Positions 21,938 through 31,500 of a stretch of 64,000 bases of DNA are shown here, piece after piece; position 1 is the first letter of the stretch, and each line of letters begins with the position of its first letter. This DNA is from Sesamia nonagrioides (Eukaryota > Arthropoda > Insecta > Lepidoptera > Noctuidae): the NCBI GenBank assembly GCA_017933935.1, contig JADWQK010000760.1, forward strand, positions 2,232,001-2,296,000, read 5' to 3'. The position numbers were made by a program, and so were the translations under genes. Below the pieces are notes generated by a model. That model was not told the origin of the DNA, searched no databases, and worked only from the letters and a program-made list of their open reading frames with translations.

Positions 21938-22702
21938 TTTTTCCTGATGCAACATCATCAAATGACGTCCCCGCTCTGATCGGAGCGGAAGGACGTGTCA
22001 GACTTTACTCACTAAAACCCACACGTGTTGTTCCTTCACTTGCCTGTGCGCCAGGGCCATGGATCTCTTTCAAAAAACCAGTAGCCCTGAAAGACATCGT
22101 CTTCATCGATACCGTCACGATGTCCTGACATATCTTTAAGGCCCGCGTGGAACAAAACGTGCCGTCATCTTGGGCCTGGTCCTGACCGAACGGCAAGCTG
22201 CCCACTGTTCGCCACCCGTAAGCTCACGCCTACCGTGGCCGAGAGTTTGAATTTGTCTCCCGATCAGGGGCATATCCTGCTTCTGCTGGAAGCTTGAGGA
22301 AGCATCAATATTATTGCTCCTCAGAAGTAGGTGACAGCATGCCATGCACTCTCGCTCCGGACTATTGAGCTGGACCAGGGCCGGCCGCGAGAGATCGCCA
22401 CCAATTGCTGCCACGAAGACACGGCGGTGCCCCGCCCAAGCCACACAGACCTCCACCGTATGCTTCACCGTGTCCTCGGGACGATCCCCACAGTGAAGAC
22501 AACCTGGCGTTTCCTCCGGCCTTATCCGGAACAGGAACTTCTGGAAACAGCCGTGTCCGGTGAGGACCTGCGTCAGGCGGAAGGTGAGGGCACCGTGGCG
22601 CCTCTCTAGCCACTTCTCAAAAGGGGTCTTACCGCCGCTACAGTGGTATCCCCAACGATCGCTTACCAGATTTTCCATTTCGGTTGTTTGGGTAAAAATA
22701 GC
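21938..22702 (-). mobile_element. R1-clade LINE 3' end
   Basis: The minus strand (22678 down to 22136) is open for 180 codons: LTFRLTQVLTGHGCFQKFLF, then the zinc knuckle CLHCGDRPEDTVKHTVEVC, a region with FVAAIGGDLSRPALV, and a polar tail. Poly(A) appears as T's after 21937. A probable 10-bp target duplication CCACGTTTTT flanks it (21928-21937 and 22703-22712). The upstream RT domain is missing. Confidence 0.8.
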
Positions 22703-22712
22703 CCACGTTTTT

Positions 22713-23085
22713 GTTGCCTAAATTATAAGCTGTATGCACAAAGTAATGCCTGTACAAAGTTGAAAGTTGTCTGATTGCAACTTTTTAAAATTACCTTATT
22801 TTTCTATTATTATTTTGGTTATACCTTTTTTTTTTCAAAATAAAATTTAAAAGTCATTTATTCAAATTAGGCTGAGAATCAGCACTTTTTGAACGTCAAT
22901 ATTAGAGACATTCCCTCCAAAACGCCCGCCCTTCGCCACTTCCTAGTGCTTTCGGTGGGAAGAAGAAGTGGCGGAACAAATTCCCCAAAAGCACAGCTGT
23001 CTGTTCATTTTATAAAAACACATGACTTAGGACTTGGGAGCTCTATCCTTGAGTTGTAAATCATTATATATATCTGGGATAGCTG
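22713..23085. other. No gene; small dispersed fragment
   Basis: Around 22920-23000 a CGCCACTTCCTAGTGCTTTC region with a self-complementary GAAGAAGTGGCG resembles dispersed repeat DNA. Nothing else is supported. Confidence 0.35.
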
Positions 23086-23600
23086 ATCCAGACTGATAGT
23101 TCCGGCTTCAAGGACGAGGTGTTTAGAGGGATCCGGCTGGGCAGCGTTCGGAAAGTTTCGTAGTGTCTTCTCGTCCAAAATACCTCAGTGCCTAAAGACT
23201 GAGAAGAGAGTCGATAACCAATGTGTGTTACAGCTCACTATGGGCCTTATAAGAAAGCTCAAGGTCGCACAAAGAGCTATGGAGAGGATTATGCTAGGTT
23301 TTTCTCTACGCGATTGAATTAGGAATGAGGAGATCCGTAGAAGAACTAAAGTCATCGACATAACCCAGTGGATTAGCTCTCTGAAGTGGCAGTGGGCGGG
23401 GCACATAGCTCGTAGAGCCGATGGCTGATGGAGCAGAAAGGCCCATGAATGGCGACCACGTTCCAGCAAGCGCAGCGTCGGACGCCCACCGATTAGGTGA
23501 TCGGATGATCTGACCAAAATCGCAGGGAAGCGCTGGATGCAGGCCGCGTCCAACCGTTCCTTTTGGAAATCCTTGGGGGAGGCCTATGACCAGCAGTCAA
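23086..23600 (+). mobile_element. RTE-type LINE ORF2 3' end, degraded
   Basis: The plus strand gives FKDEVFRGIRLGSVRKVS, then a GLIRKLKVAQRAMERIMLGF and SLKWQWAGHIARRADG pattern, and finally RWMQAASNRSFWKSLGEAYD. Frameshifts and stops are frequent. Same family as 5808 and 62113. Confidence 0.75.
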
Positions 23601-23790
23601 AAATCAAAATCAAATCAAAATTGTTTATTTCAAATTAACCATCACTTGGTACTTTTGAATAGTCAATGTCGGTCAGTCCAAGAAAAGTGAAGCTAAATTG
23701 CACGTTCCAAAGCGTAGATCTCTATGGAGAAGAACGTGCAAGAAACTCCATGGACACTCTTTTAAAATCATAATATATGGGTTATGGGTT
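23601..23790 (+). repeat. Dispersed repeat (retroelement tail)
   Basis: AATCAAATCAAAATTGTTTA, GAAGAACGTGCAAGAAACTC and CATGGACACTCTTTTAAA also occur, inverted, at 53790-53945. Probably a LINE or SINE 3' region. Confidence 0.55.
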
Positions 23791-24193
23791 GGCAGTAAAC
23801 TTCATGTGGCTGAGATGATGATGATGATGACGATATGACTTTACACAAAACTATGTAGGTACAGTAATGAACACAAGAAAACACAACAACAATTAAATTA
23901 TTTATTATATGCCAGCTAGCCACGCCACAATGCCAGCAAAGCACAAACAAAAAATAAAATATCATTAAGATCAAGTATGTAATATGTACAACAAAGTCGT
24001 AACCATCGTGTGTGTAATGTGTATGCCCTGTGGGAAAGTTGCGTAACTCACTAACAATAAAAACGTCTTTCATTTTGGCAGTTCAACAACATTCATTGCG
24101 TTATTTATGCTGTTGAGCAAATTTTTCGAAAATATGAAGCAATTTTAGGAGGCCGATGTGTATGATCGCAAACGAATCAAATTATTAATTTAC
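23791..24193 (-). repeat. M3-related fragment and microsatellite
   Basis: A (GATGAT) run at about 23812-23830 is followed by AT-rich DNA. About 24055-24140 (CTTTCATTTTGGCAGTTCAACAACATTCATT) is an antisense relative of the M3 interior. Confidence 0.45.
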
Positions 24194-24505
24194 TAGCTGT
24201 ACCCCACGGTTTCACCCGCATAAGTTTCGAATCGAAAAAGCTCACTTGATATAAAATAAGTGCCTGTTAAAACAATGGGAGCAATATAAGTATATATTGC
24301 TCCCGCGTTCGCTTCCGTTTTCGCAACATTTTTGTTACTGCTCTGCTCCTATTGGTCATAGCGGGATATTATATAGCCTATGTCCTTTCTCAGGCTCTAG
24401 ACTATCTGTGTACCAAATTTCATTACAATCGGTTCAGTAGTTTGGCGTGAAAGCCGGACAGACAGACAGACAGAGATACTTTCGCATCTATAATATTAGT
24501 ATGGA
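24194..24505 (-). mobile_element. Helitron-like CTAGT-ended repeat
   Basis: On the minus strand this starts ATACTAATATTATAGATG, has (CTGT)n and CAATCGGTTC-type sequence and ends with GGTTTCACC-type DNA then ACAGCTAG. A segment in the middle (GCTCCCGCGTTCGCTTCCG) differs from the other copies. Confidence 0.6.
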
Positions 24506-24541
24506 TTTTGCGACGAATGTAGGTTATATAATATTAAAATA

Positions 24542-24664
24542 CAGGTGGAGTGGACAGGAGTAAGCAATGTAAAACGCGCTTGTGTATCTTAATAAACAAG
24601 CGGGTTTTACATTGCTTACTCCTGTCTACTCCACCTGGTAAATAGGGTCTTAACCCTATTTACC
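24542..24664. repeat. Two adjacent snap-back palindromes
   Basis: Arms 24542-24583 and 24596-24637 are 42 bp with 40 matches around a 12-base loop. Directly after, GGTAAATAGGGT and its exact complement flank CTTA (about 24637-24664). Two foldbacks in series within 123 bp is unusual. Confidence 0.85.
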
Positions 24665-24830
24665 AAAAAAAAACAGTGAACAGGAAGGAAGACGGCAGTT
24701 GGGCGAGGTGATGCAATGTTCTGCGGAAGAATTTAGGCTCCCGCGGCCCCACGCGCGCCCACCCTAGGGCGGCAGACATCGTATGAGGATTTCAACCACG
24801 AAAAAAAAAAACACAAAAAAAACAGCACGA
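24665..24830 (+). mobile_element. R1-clade LINE 3' tail
   Basis: GCCCACCCTAGGGCGGCAGAC, ATCGTATGAGGATTTCAACC and a terminal A-run match, in sense, the 3' UTR of the copy at 14737. Only the tail is present. Confidence 0.55.
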
Positions 24831-24939
24831 CCAACGACGCTGCACCAGAGGGAGATTGATCTGGAAACCCAACCGTAGTCAAATTGGAGAATGTCAAATT
24901 AAATGGTTACTTTACAATGAAATTAAGGAAAAATAATAA

Positions 24940-25130
24940 TTCTACTAATATTATAAATGCGAAAGATTGTGAGTATGGATGTTTGTTACCTACTCTTTCA
25001 CGCAAAAACCACACAACTGATTCGGCACACAGATACTTTAGAATCAGGAAGAGCACATATGATACTTTTATCCCGTTGTTCCTACGGAATCGAGACTTTT
25101 ACGGGTGGAAGCAAACAGCTAGTAAGAAAT
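24940..25130 (+). mobile_element. Helitron-like CTAGT-ended repeat
   Basis: Starts CTACTAATATTATAAATGCG and ends GGGTGGAAGCAAACAGCTAGT. It is a short diverged copy; the 92-codon frame across it is not a gene. Confidence 0.55.
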
Positions 25131-25251
25131 ATATGCATGTCGGGTTCTTAAGTTCAAAATAATACCAATTTATTATTTACATATATTTATTATACACATT
25201 ACTGATTATAAGGATTTGTCCAATACAAATTATTAATCGAATAATAACATC

Positions 25252-25335
25252 TTTTTTTTTTTAATAATTATAAACTAGTGCTTGACTGCAATCCCGCCTG
25301 ATGGTAAGCAGTGCTGCAATCTTTCTTTAAGGAAG
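25252..25335 (-). mobile_element. LINE 3' tail, antisense
   Basis: T-run followed by ATAAACTAGTGCTTGACTGC and AATCCCGCCTGATGGTAAGC, the complement of the recurring LINE tail. Confidence 0.6.
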
Positions 25336-25397
25336 GCCACTAATTTCTTTTAAATATAATATATTATTTTTCATCACATCTCGTAATTTATTATATA

Positions 25398-25825
25398 CTA
25401 GCTGACCCGGCGAACTTCGTTCCGCCTTAAAGGCAATATTACATGACTACTTTTTAAATTAGGATAATTTTAAATAAATAAATATTATTATTCAATGATT
25501 CTTTATTTGGGAGCACAATCCTGGCGGTTCTCCGGAAATCTTTAATGTGCTACAATACTCGCAAACAACATCCTTTGGCCCAATGCGAACGCCATATGCG
25601 TATTGAAACGCTGCCCGATTCAAATCAGTATTTGATGAATTTCTTCTTGTGCTTTGTAAATTATCTAGCGCTTGATCTCTGAGGTTTGCTCGACGATTTC
25701 GCATTGCCAACCGAGCCGTTTCACGGGCTGCCTCCCTTTGCTCTGGTGAGTGAGAAGCACGAAGTCGAGCCATACCTACTAAAGCTGCGCTCTTCAAGTG
25801 CAATTTCTTGCTCTTCTTCAGTTCT
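25398..25825 (-). mobile_element. Helitron remnant: N-terminal protein piece plus 3' end
   Basis: The minus strand encodes ARLRASHSPEQREAARETAR, LAMRNRRANLRDQ and then NRAAFQYAYGVRIGP with CEYCSTLKISGEPPGLC. This matches the N-terminal zinc-finger region of Helitron Rep/helicase proteins. A stop follows at 25492. The rest of the protein is missing, and the element ends about 90 bp on in CGAACTTCGTTCC and ACTAGCTGACCCG read on the plus strand, the usual GC-rich 3' end with CTAGT. This is an internally deleted, non-autonomous derivative. An R1 LINE joins it at about 25826. Confidence 0.7.
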
Positions 25826-25828
25826 TTT

Positions 25829-26545
25829 TTTTTTTTTTGTTTTGGATGGGTAATCATCAAATGACCTCTCCCACTCTCGGCGAAGCGGAAGAGCGTGTCA
25901 GACTTATATTGACTAAAATCCACCCGTGTTCCTTCACTTGCCTATGCAACGACCAGTGCCATGATTTCTTTTTTAACCAACCAGCAACCCTGTGGATCAG
26001 TCCCCGTGGACCCCGTCAAGGTGTGCTGACATCTCTTTGAGGCGCGTGTGAAACACAACGCGCCGTCAACCCGGGCCTGGTTCTTACCAGGAGGCTAGCT
26101 GCCTATCGATCGCCGCCCGCAAGCCCGCGCCTACGGTGGTCGGGAGTCCGATGTTGCCTCCTGACCAGGGCGCTTCCTGCGGCGGTTTGAGGCGTGAGGG
26201 TAGTGGGATTTCTGCTCCCTCACGCACTCCGCCTCCTCCTTTGCCAGCATCACTGCTTCACAGAAGGAGGTGAAAGCTTGCCATGCACTCTTGCTCCGGA
26301 CTATGGCCCGGACCAAGGTCGGACACGAGAGATCGCAGCTGATCGCCACCACGAGGACACGGCTGTGTCCCAAGCCGGGCAGACCTCCACCATTTGCTCC
26401 ACCGTGTCCTCAGGGCGATGCACACAGTGGTCACCTGGGTGTTTCCTCCCGCCTTATTCGGAACAGGAACCTCCCGAAACAGCCGTGTCCGGTGAGGACC
26501 TACGGAAGGTGAGGACGCCGTGGCGCCTCTCTAGTTACTCCTCAA
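25829..26545 (-). mobile_element. R1-clade LINE 3' end
   Basis: Minus-strand sense. A T-run at 25829-25840 marks the poly(A). The 3' UTR (CGTGTCAGACTTATATTGAC, CCCGTGTTCCTTCACTTGCC) and coding remnants (GHSRVLVVAISCDLSCP, SAWQAFTSFCEAVMLAKEEAE) parallel the copy at 21938. It is frameshifted and truncated. It interrupts or abuts the Helitron remnant. Confidence 0.75.
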
Positions 26546-26689
26546 AGAGAGGATTTTGATGTTTGTGGCGTGCTCAGTGCTGGATTGCGACAATCACACT
26601 TTCCATGTCTCTGTCTGCTGTACTGCGATTTTTCGCGGCAACGTAGTTATGCCTCCTCTCGTCACTCCCACATGTGGGCGAGGGATAGT

Positions 26690-26880
26690 GTTTCTCCACA
26701 ATGTAATGGATGTTATTATACATATAAAAGTTTATTTTTAATTACTCTATCTATTAAAAAAAACCTCATCAAAATCTGTTTCGCAGTTTTAAAGATTTAA
26801 TGATACAAAAGGACATAGGGAAAGAGAAAGTAACTTTGTTTTATAGTATGTAGTGAAGTGGTAAATGGCACAGCAATACA
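26690..26880 (-). mobile_element. Helitron-like repeat fragment
   Basis: Reverse of the 12570 family: ATTACTCTATCTATTAAAAA, CATCAAAATCTGTTTCGCAG and AAAGTAACTTTGTTTTATAG. Confidence 0.5.
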
Positions 26881-27659
26881 ATATTACAAATTTTGAAGTT
26901 GAAGTTTGCTTTGGGGCTTTTATTAAAAAAATTAAACCAGCAGAGAGTATTTATATTCCTTGCTTTAAGTGAATGTATCAACATTCAACCGGTAAGACTT
27001 TTTTTTTAATATGCTGAGTAGTGCAGCAGTGTGTTTGTACCATTTTTAGCAAATGAACCGCTAACTTATATTTTGACTGAGTTGTTTTGTTATTCCATGT
27101 CAGTTGCCTTTCTTATACCATGTTTTATGTCACGTCACACGGGAACGACGGGAACAACGGCAACGGGATAAAAAGTATCCTATGTGATATGTCCTTTTCC
27201 CAGTTCTTATCTACCTCCCTAACAATTTTGAGCCATACTGGTTAAGCGGTTCTTGAGTTATAAATAGAGTAACTAACACGACTTTCATTTATACATATAG
27301 TTAGACTTCATTCAAATCGGACCAGCCCTTTAGGAGGAATTCAGTGACGTACACACGTACAGCAGATTTAGGAATATACCCATGGAAAGCATATTGTCAT
27401 CTACATTTGTAACAAAGATATCATGCCTCTCTCTACCCTAGAGCTCTTGTTTCAGTCTCTTTAAATTAAATAAAAAATCTTAAATATTTAATTAGTTCTA
27501 TTTATTTTTTCTCTTTTATTTCATAGTACAATTTTAGTTAAATAAAAAAATTTACATATTTTTTTATTTTTTCCCCTTTTAGTTCTTACGTACAATTTTC
27601 TTTTTAAGTAACTACAAAAATTAAAAAAAAACTATAAACTTGTCTAAAAACAAAAAAAA
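26881..27659. other. AT-rich DNA with a Helitron-like piece
   Basis: About 27120-27395 (GTATCCTATGTGATATGTCC, GGAGGAATTCAGTGACGTAC) resembles another CTAGT-type repeat. 27400-27659 is AT-rich, with no gene. Confidence 0.4.
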
Positions 27660-27745
27660 AAAACCTCGTGATTGGCCGGGTTTGAACCGCCAACACCAGC
27701 CATCGCGAGTAGACTATACCGCTATCGACTACGCTACAGCCACTA
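27660..27745 (-). mobile_element. tRNA-like SINE head, antisense
   Basis: On the minus strand a box A-like TAGCGTAGTCGATAGCGG is followed after about 35 bases by a good box B, GGTTCAAACCC. There is no anticodon stem that would make a functional tRNA, so a SINE head is likelier. Confidence 0.5.
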
Positions 27746-28078
27746 TTTCAAGCCACGCGAAATTAGCGCCCATATTATGCGTGAAATATTGCGAAAGAGA
27801 AAACTCGAAAACATGCGCTTCCCCAGACATAACACTGAGCTAGATCGATTTCTCGTCCCCAAAAACCCCCACATATTAAATTTCAGCGAAATCGTTAGGG
27901 CTGTTTCCGAGATCACATGCTTCTTCAAGCGATCAGCGCCATCTGCCGGGCTGATTTGTGAATCTAAACCATCCAGGTCACCACTCAAACGCATACAGAA
28001 AAATTCATTAAAATCGGTCAAGCCATTTAGGAGGAGTTCAATGACATACACACGTACAGCAGAATTATATATATAAAG
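27746..28078 (+). mobile_element. Helitron-like or SINE tail
   Basis: CATTAAAATCGGTCAAGCCA, TTTAGGAGGAGTTCAATGAC and AGCAGAATTATATATATAAA form a tail typical of CTAGT-type repeats. The overlapping 134-codon frames on both strands are chance. Confidence 0.45.
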
Positions 28079-28836
28079 ATAGTAGAACCCATGCAAATAA
28101 CATACTTGATTGGTCTTTACAAACATGGCTATTTCCTGAATATACAATGGTAGAAATGTATTTTTAGAGACTTAAATTTTGACCTGCAATTGTCTGTGGT
28201 TTCTGAACCATATATCGCTCTAACACAACTTTTTTATGCCCTTAATATATCCCCTTAAGCTCATCCCAGACTATAATGCCAAATCGTCAAACTGGTGCAA
28301 CCAGACCCACCATAAGCTAGGTACCAACGTAGTTAATATCAAATTTTTTAGCCTACTTTGAAAGGTTATAAGCCACTGTTTATTCGTCTTATTTTTTTAC
28401 TTTGCTTATGATTGCCTATTTACCAGTCTATTTGATAGATGCAAGTACGTCAAGTTGTGCTCTCTCATTTAAAAAAATTGCAAATACATAATATTTTTTT
28501 CATCCCACCATCTCGGAAAGAGTATTTTTAATCTTCAATATCTGACTGGAAAAGCCGTTTTTATTCTCTAGAGGATAAAGTAAATTGAATTTAGAACATC
28601 TTTTGCACTAAGTTTGTAAATTAAAAAAAAAAACATTAAACCTATTTACTGTTACCTCTATGGTGCCGAATATATCATACAACTTTTTTTTAATTTGTTA
28701 AAAACTCAGACTCGGAACCTTCTTGGTGTTCTTTTTTCAATTTTCTTTGTACGCGGTTCTTTACGCGGCATTTTTTCACGTCATTGTTAAACCATAGATT
28801 AAAAAAAAGAAACTTGAAAACAAGTGAAAAACTAAA
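28079..28836. other. 5' flank of the Crypton, no separate gene
   Basis: AT-rich. It probably contains the left part of the Crypton, whose ends have no terminal inverted repeats and cannot be placed by eye. A T-rich stretch lies at 28684-28700. Confidence 0.35.
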
Positions 28837-30165
28837 ATGAGTGATTCTAGCGACGAGGAAGTTTGTTTGACGCCAACAGAATTGACTGAAACTGTTAATA
28901 ATGCGCAAATGAGCTTTCTACCTCAACAATCACGCGAGAAGTATTTAAAACAGTACGATATGTTCAACACGTGGCGACTAGCAAAAGGAGCCAAAACTTT
29001 CTCAGAAAACGTTTTGCTGGCATATTTTATAGAATTATCCGAGAACAAGAAAGCAAGCACTCTATGGAGTACGTATTCGATACTAAAAGCAACAATAAAG
29101 ATGAAAAAAGACATACATATCGATACCTATCCTAAATTAGTAGCATTTTTAAAAAGAGCCTCATCTGGTCATCATCCAAAAAAATCGAAGGTTTTCACAG
29201 TATCTGATATTGAAAAGTTTCTTAACGAAGCACCCGATTCCGTATATTTGGCGGCAAAAATAAGTCAGTTGCACATTCAGTATCTACTTAAGTACATATA
29301 TTAATCTCAATTAAATAGTATACTTAGTAAATGTTGATAGGCATAATTATGCGTTCATATAAATTTTATTCATTTATCTACTACAATACTCTTTACATTG
29401 CAGGTTGTTCTTATTATTGGAATAAACGGAGCATGTCGAACTAATGAACTAACACAACTTAATGTCAAAAACATTGAGAAACATTCAGATGACTTACTAT
29501 TAATTAATTTACCTAATACAAAGACAAAAAGAGACCGCAACTTTGTCATTCGCAAGGAATACGTAACGATTATTGAGAAATATCAAGCCTTACGGCCGCC
29601 TAACACTCCAATCAATCGTTTTTTTCTACAGTATCGCAATGGAAAGTGTGTTAGACAGCCTATGGGTACTAATAAAATTGGCAGTATCCCACGAGAAATA
29701 GCAACATTTGTTGAACTTCCAGTACCCCTGTTGTACACGGGTCATTCTTTCCGACGAACTTCAGCCACACTTTTGGCTGATTCCGGAGCTGATCTCCTGT
29801 CCCTTAAGCACCACGGAGGCTGGAAGACCAATGCAGTTGTAGAGGGATACATAGAGGATTCCATCCAAAATAAGTCTAAAATATGTGAAGGCATCGTAGG
29901 AGCCATTACACTGAAAGAGCCTCAATCGGAAACTTGGACTGGCCCTTCTACATCAAAAATAAGCCGTTATGAAACACCTAACCATCTCCCTCTCTCTCCA
30001 ACATTCACGCCAAGGGAATCCGATGAATCGGTACAACTATTAAGTATGACAGACAGTTTACCGAAAAACAGTACACAAGTGACTAACACCAATATTACAG
30101 TACCAAACAAAAATATTACACTCAATTTAAATAACTGTTGCAACGTTACTTTAAAATTTTCTTAA
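28837..30165 (+). CDS. Crypton-type tyrosine recombinase, two exons
   Basis: A DNA strand-exchange enzyme of the tyrosine recombinase superfamily, as carried by Crypton transposons. Exon 1 (28837-29259, 141 codons) has an acidic start (MSDSSDEEVCLTPTELTETV) and an N-terminal SAM-like core-binding region. Exon 2 (29404-30165) holds the catalytic domain. In the 394-residue joined product I see Arg153 (GACRTNEL), a beta-hairpin Lys near 181-183 (TKTKRDRNF), His255-x-x-Arg258 (GHSFRR), His277/278 with Trp281 (HHGGW) and Tyr290 (VEGYIED), so the active site looks complete. The tail is Ser/Thr/Asn-rich. The intron (29260-29403) ends TTTACATTGCAG but begins ATAAGT, not GTAAGT; only this junction restores the frame (LAAK then VVLIIG). 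No other start is better. Elements of this type lack terminal inverted repeats, and the edges are not visible. A host-domesticated gene is possible but less likely given the donor damage. Confidence 0.8.
29260..29403 (+). other. Crypton intron with damaged donor
   Basis: The exon/intron boundary is GCAAAA then ATAAGT. A G-to-A change at +1 of a consensus GTAAGT would explain it. If unspliced, translation stops at a TAA at about 29302, 15 codons into the intron. Confidence 0.6.
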
Positions 30166-30251
30166 TTATACTTTAGTATTATTTTATTATAACTTAAAGA
30201 TTATTCTGTAATACTTGCCTGTCATAATGTAGTAATTAATACCTAAACTGA

Positions 30252-30257
30252 AATAAA
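30252..30257 (+). promoter_or_regulatory. Likely poly(A) signal of the Crypton gene
   Basis: AATAAA lies about 87 bp after the stop codon, followed by a GT-rich stretch (AAAGTGTACC, TTGTGATTGT). Confidence 0.45.
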
Positions 30258-30398
30258 AGTGTACCTATCTTGTGATTGTAAACATTTTTTTATTGCATTT
30301 AGTCATTTCCTCGCTGAGGTGGAATGAAAAGTTACGTGTTGCACTCGAGTGCAAAGATTTTTCACCTCGTGTCCTTTTGATTCCCTCGCTAACGCTCA

Positions 30399-30449
30399 GG
30401 ATTCTAATTTTGAATCACTCGCTGCGCTCGTGATTCAATTTTAGAATCC
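30399..30449. repeat. 20-bp imperfect hairpin downstream of the Crypton
   Basis: GGATTCTAATTTTGAATCAC (30399-30418) pairs with 30430-30449 at 18 of 20 positions around the loop TCGCTGCGCTC. It could be a structural end of the element. Confidence 0.6.
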
Positions 30450-31392
30450 TTCGCTTGCTCGGTCATCAAAATTGAACACGCGGTTAAAAAGCAACTTTGC
30501 ACTCTTGTATAACAAATAACTATTGTTAAATATCCTCCATTCCCATTGTGAATCAGTCCGAATAATGCCAAGTTTGTACAAGTAATCAGTGTTGGTACAG
30601 TAAAATGGCACAAAAATATAATATGATGCCCAATGACGCAATAACCATTTAGGGGGCCATTTGCATTGGCCAGGTGTAGGCGTGTAGCTATTTGCTCGTC
30701 TCTCCGTTGTAATGAAATCGTTTTATTATAATTTGCGAAAATACCTTTCGGACAAAAAATGTTGCCACATGACCGCAACTTTCACGAATGGTAATTTTTT
30801 CGGCGTAACGCATTGGAGTATCAGAATTGAACTCCAACTTTTGTAGTTACCTATATACGGTAATTTTTAATTCAACAAACAATTGTTAGTGTCAACGTTC
30901 TTATTAAAAACATCTTAATTGATTAATTATAATTACTACACAAGGTATTTCTTACTAACTAATTTCTATCTAGAAGTACCTAAGTGAGTCGTATATTTTA
31001 TGAACCTAATAAAAAGAATTGTCCAACAATCTAATAACAAAGTTATTTCCCCTTTCAAATCCAAGATTAATACGATCAAAAATCGTGATTAGTAAGAAGC
31101 GAACTTTCTTTTCAGGGATCATTTATCTTCAATAAAACGGCGTTTTAAATAAGATCGAAATAAGAAATTTAGAGATTTATAAAAAATTTCAAATATTTTC
31201 TAATCTAGGGCTTAGTTCTTAAACATAATAAGGGAGTTTTATACGACAAGACAGTGTATAAAGGGCATAAAAGGTAAGTGAGGTAAGTACCTATTCTAAA
31301 GAGTTACCCCAGGCACAGATCACTTGGTAACAATAACGATACTTGTATATATTTCCTTGAAACCATAAGGAAGTAAAGCAAATCAAATGTGG
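30450..31392. other. No recognisable gene
   Basis: Overlapping minus-strand frames at 30404-30778 show no domain. The rest is AT-rich. Confidence 0.4.
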
Positions 31393-31500
31393 CTCTGGCC
31401 GTCGCACAGGCAAGTGAAGAAACACGGGTGGGTTTTAGTCAGTAAAAGTCTGACACGCCCTTCCGCGCATGAGAAGTCATTTGATTATTTCCCATCCCAA
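31393..31500 (+). mobile_element. R1-clade LINE 3' tail
   Basis: CACAGGCAAGTGAAGAAACAC, GGGTTTTAGTCAGTAAAAGT and AAGTCATTTGATTATTTCCC match the 3' UTR of the 21938 and 25829 copies, here in sense orientation. Confidence 0.6.

Noticed and set aside
27660..27745. tRNA gene on the minus strand
   Set aside because: Good box B, but no convincing anticodon arm and acceptor pairing; more likely a SINE head.
27672..28147. 134-codon ORFs on both strands
   Set aside because: They lie across a tRNA-like head and a Helitron-like tail, with no domain; both strands being open suggests chance.
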